Below are positions 52,399 to 54,164 of a stretch of 54,164 nt of DNA, one piece after another. The notes under the pieces were generated by a model. That model was not told the origin of the DNA, searched no databases, and saw nothing but the letters and a program-made list of their open reading frames with translations. Position numbers and translations under genes: made by a program. Source of the stretch: Microbacterium sp. (GTDB taxonomy: Bacteria > Actinomycetota > Actinomycetes > Actinomycetales > Microbacteriaceae); contig NZ_JAPLAI010000037.1 in NCBI RefSeq assembly GCF_026393345.1, forward strand, positions 1 through 54,164. Direction: 5' to 3'. Positions within the stretch are counted from its first letter, which is position 1; every line of letters starts with the position of its first letter.

Positions 52399-52959
52399 TC
52401 AGGCGTCGATCGGCCAGGCCGCGGGGGTGCGAGGATCGCGGGGGAGCAGATCCGCGATCCATGCGTCGCTGCGGTCCCCCGAGCCGTTGCGGAGCGCGCG
52501 GCGCAGCATCCCGCCGTACGTGAAGCCGAGCCGTTGCGCGATGCGCGCCGAACCGGTGTTGCCGACGACGGCGCGCCATTCGATGCGCGCCAGACCGAGC
52601 GGGCCGGTGAAGCCCCACTCCACGACCGCTCGTGCGGCTTCGGTCATGAGTCCGGTGCCGCGGAAGCCGGGGGCGAGCCAGTACCCGAGCTCGCCCTCAC
52701 CTCCGCCGAGCCGGTGCAGGCCCACCATGCCGGCGAGCGTGCCGTCGTGGCGGAGCGCCCAGACGGCGTCGGTCCCGTCCGCCCAGCCGGCGGCCGCCTT
52801 CACCGGGAATCCTGCGGCGTGCTCGCGGGTGTAGGGCGTGGGGACGGTCGTGAACCGTTGGATGTCCGGGTCCTGGCAGGCGGCGTACAGCGCATCCGTG
52901 TCGGATCCGCGGGGGACCGAGAGGAGCAGCCGCTCGGTGCGCAGCTCGACGGGTTCCAT
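52399..52959 (-). CDS. GNAT-family N-acetyltransferase (RimJ/RimL-like)
   Basis: 186 residues: LRTERLLLSVPRGSDTDALYAACQDPDIQRF at the N-terminus (split), the acetyl-CoA region LGYWLAPGFRGTGLMTEAARAVVEWGF near residue 92, and NTGSARIAQRLGFTYGGMLRRAL near 135. This is the RimJ/RimL subgroup that acetylates protein N-termini or small amines; the acceptor is unknown. The ATG at 52959 has agggtgag upstream. Confidence 0.88.
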   Translation of the reverse strand: MEPVELRTERLLLSVPRGSDTDALYAACQDPDIQRFTTVPTPYTREHAAGFPVKAAAGWADGTDAVWALRHDGTLAGMVGLHRLGGGEGELGYWLAPGFRGTGLMTEAARAVVEWGFTGPLGLARIEWRAVVGNTGSARIAQRLGFTYGGMLRRALRNGSGDRSDAWIADLLPRDPRTPAAWPIDA

Positions 52960-53007
52960 GCGCTCACCCTAAAGGAGGCCGCGCTCGAGGTCCGAACCCG
53001 CGTTCGC

Positions 53008-53070
53008 AATTCAGGCAGAACCGCCGCCTGACGCGGTCGGAGGCCGGTATGCGGCAACTCTGCCTGAGCT
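53008..53070. repeat. 63-bp inverted-repeat element, copy B
   Basis: Left arm aattcaggcaga (53008-53019), right arm tctgcctgagct (53059-53070), 10 of 12 complementary, spacer exactly 39 nt. The interior differs from copies A and C but can form its own gccgc/gcggc pairing. It lies between the GNAT gene and the DUF559 gene, 106 nt before the latter's start. Confidence 0.87.
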
Positions 53071-53176
53071 ACGAGCGGTGTCGATCGCTCCTCCCCACGT
53101 GCTCGACCGGCGGAACCATCCACCGATCGAACGCCGCCGGCGAAGCTCCGGTGGTTGCCATCGCAGGGTGGCGGCC

Positions 53177-54022
53177 ATGGATATCGATACGGATCTCGTG
53201 GTGACGCGCGCGGACCTCCTGAGTGCGGGCATGACGCCGCGTGCCATCACCCGCGCGGTACGGGAGGGGAGGATGCGGCGGCTTCGTCGAGATCGCTACC
53301 TTCTCGCGCCGCAGGACGAGATCGAACGGGCGGTCCGGATCGGCGGCCGGGTGGCGTGCACCTCTCTCCTGGCCATGTACGGGGTCTTCGTCCTCACCGC
53401 CGGCGGACTGCACGTCCATCTCGAGCACACGATGTCGCGGCTGCGCTCGCCCTTCGATGCCACCCGCAGACTCTCCGAAGCCGAGCGCGACGGGCTCCAC
53501 CTGCACTGGTGGCCGCTCACGTCCCCGTCCGGCTTGGCCGTCGTGGACATCCGGGATGCGGTTGCACAGTCTGTCCGGTGTCAGACCGTGCGTGCGGCGG
53601 TCGCGACGGTGGACAGCGTCCTGTACCTCCGTCTGCTGACCTGGGACGATCTCCGCGACGTGTTCGCCGGCCTTCCGCGGCGGTACCAGGCGATTCTGGC
53701 GGTCGCGGACGGATCGGCCGAGTCGGGCCCCGAGACCCTCATGCGCCTGCTGTTGCGGCAACTGGGGCTGCGCTATCGCACGCAGGTCAGCATCCCCGGT
53801 GTCGGCCGCGTCGACTTCGTCGTGGAGGGATGGCTGATCATCGAGTGTGACAGCCGCGCCCATCATGAGGGGTGGGACAAGCAGCGCGAGGACCGGCGCC
53901 GGGACCTGGCAGCGGCTGCCCTCGGATACAGCACCCTCCGTCCGCTCGCGGAGCATCTGTACTTCGACACCGGCTTCGTGCTGAACGCCCTCCGGGGCAT
54001 CGTCAGGGCACATCACTCCTGA
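53177..54022 (+). CDS. AbiEi-type winged-helix / DUF559 (Vsr-like nuclease fold) protein
   Basis: 281 residues. The N-terminus (VTRADLLSAGMTPRAITRAVREGRMRRLRRDRYLL, split) resembles the AbiEi_4 winged helix found in type IV antitoxins. The C-terminus (GPETLMRLLLRQLGLRYRTQV, then GVGRVDFVVEGWLIIECDSRAHHE, then RRRDLAAAALGYSTLRP) is DUF559, related to Vsr and PD-(D/E)xK nucleases; VDF and ECD supply acidic residues but the usual Lys is replaced. No AbiEii-type toxin gene is next to it. The ATG at 53177 starts the domain; a frame from 53078 adds Arg-rich non-family sequence. It is bracketed by inverted-repeat copies B and C. Function unknown. Confidence 0.82.
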   Translation: MDIDTDLVVTRADLLSAGMTPRAITRAVREGRMRRLRRDRYLLAPQDEIERAVRIGGRVACTSLLAMYGVFVLTAGGLHVHLEHTMSRLRSPFDATRRLSEAERDGLHLHWWPLTSPSGLAVVDIRDAVAQSVRCQTVRAAVATVDSVLYLRLLTWDDLRDVFAGLPRRYQAILAVADGSAESGPETLMRLLLRQLGLRYRTQVSIPGVGRVDFVVEGWLIIECDSRAHHEGWDKQREDRRRDLAAAALGYSTLRPLAEHLYFDTGFVLNALRGIVRAHHS

Positions 54023-54065
54023 AACGCCGGCGCGGACCGGCGCATGCACGCTCATCGGTGCGCAC

Positions 54066-54128
54066 AACTCAGGCAGATGTGGCCGCGCAGCGGCCAGCGG
54101 CAGCCGAAACCTCCGATCTGCCTGAGTT
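54066..54128. repeat. 63-bp inverted-repeat element, copy C
   Basis: Left arm aactcaggcaga (54066-54077) and right arm tctgcctgagtt (54117-54128) are perfectly complementary with a 39-nt spacer; the pairing extends outward (gcgcac with gcgcgc, one mismatch). The spacer contains a perfect ggccgc/gcggcc hairpin at 54081-54095. It is 43 nt after the DUF559 stop. Confidence 0.9.
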
Positions 54129-54164
54129 GCGCGCGGCCGGCGGCGCACGCACGCGGCGCACCCA

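Noticed and set aside
53078..53176. N-terminal extension of the DUF559 protein
   Set aside because: Arg-rich and unlike AbiEi N-termini; the domain begins at the ATG at 53177.

Overview
The window looks like chromosomal DNA from a very GC-rich actinobacterium, most likely Microbacterium or a close Microbacteriaceae relative. The support is the strong G/C third-position bias, GTP-type PEP carboxykinase, a RamB-type regulator, a riboflavin operon with an FMN riboswitch, and AbiEi/DUF559-type proteins. I saw no rRNA, tRNA, CRISPR array, insertion sequence or phage module. No stretch over 300 bp lacks a gene.

Layout. (1) 1-6629: two amidohydrolases, an orphan Rieske-type reductase, an FAD-linked oxidase, a creatininase-family hydrolase and a PdxH-like flavoprotein. 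This suggests catabolism of a small N-containing ring or amide whose identity is not visible. (2) 6661-14718: a minus-strand operon for homoprotocatechuate (3,4-dihydroxyphenylacetate) meta-cleavage (hpaG-like, gntR, hpaE, hpaD, hpaH, hpaI), divergent from an MHS-type transporter. (3) 14780-18783: a LysR regulator divergent from a frameshifted P450-reductase-flavodoxin fusion. (4) 18819-27370: an HtaA-domain protein, an IclR regulator divergent from an aromatic-ring flavin monooxygenase, a Na+/H+ antiporter, and a ThDP decarboxylase-like enzyme divergent from succinate-semialdehyde dehydrogenase. (5) 27422-35747: an AlkZ-like protein, a carbohydrate-type ABC importer lacking its ATPase, and divergent DszA/DszC-like flavoenzymes. 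(6) 35760-42728: a RamB/PrpR-like regulator divergent from pckG, then an ABC exporter and an MHS transporter. (7) 42932-46919: ribD-ribE-ribBA-ribH plus a small membrane protein, under an FMN riboswitch. (8) 46997-51365: a SorC regulator divergent from a broken glpD followed by glpK. (9) 51367-54164: an Fpg/Nei glycosylase, a GNAT acetyltransferase and an AbiEi/DUF559 protein.

How parts fit together. A near-identical palindrome (core TATACGATCTG) lies in three divergent promoter regions, at 13253, 20090 and 25838. It appears to join the hpa operon, its transporter, the ring monooxygenase and succinate-semialdehyde dehydrogenase into one regulon. HpaI releases pyruvate and succinic semialdehyde, so the dehydrogenase would complete the pathway. 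The GntR/FCD regulator inside the hpa operon is the obvious candidate repressor.

Most unusual signals: a 63-bp inverted-repeat element present three times with an invariant 39-nt centre, two copies bracketing the DUF559 gene; the P450-adrenodoxin-reductase-flavodoxin domain order; an isomerase-RraA fusion in the hpa operon; and about 75 copies of the octamer GGATGCGG/CCGCATCC across the window, far above chance and on both strands regardless of gene direction.
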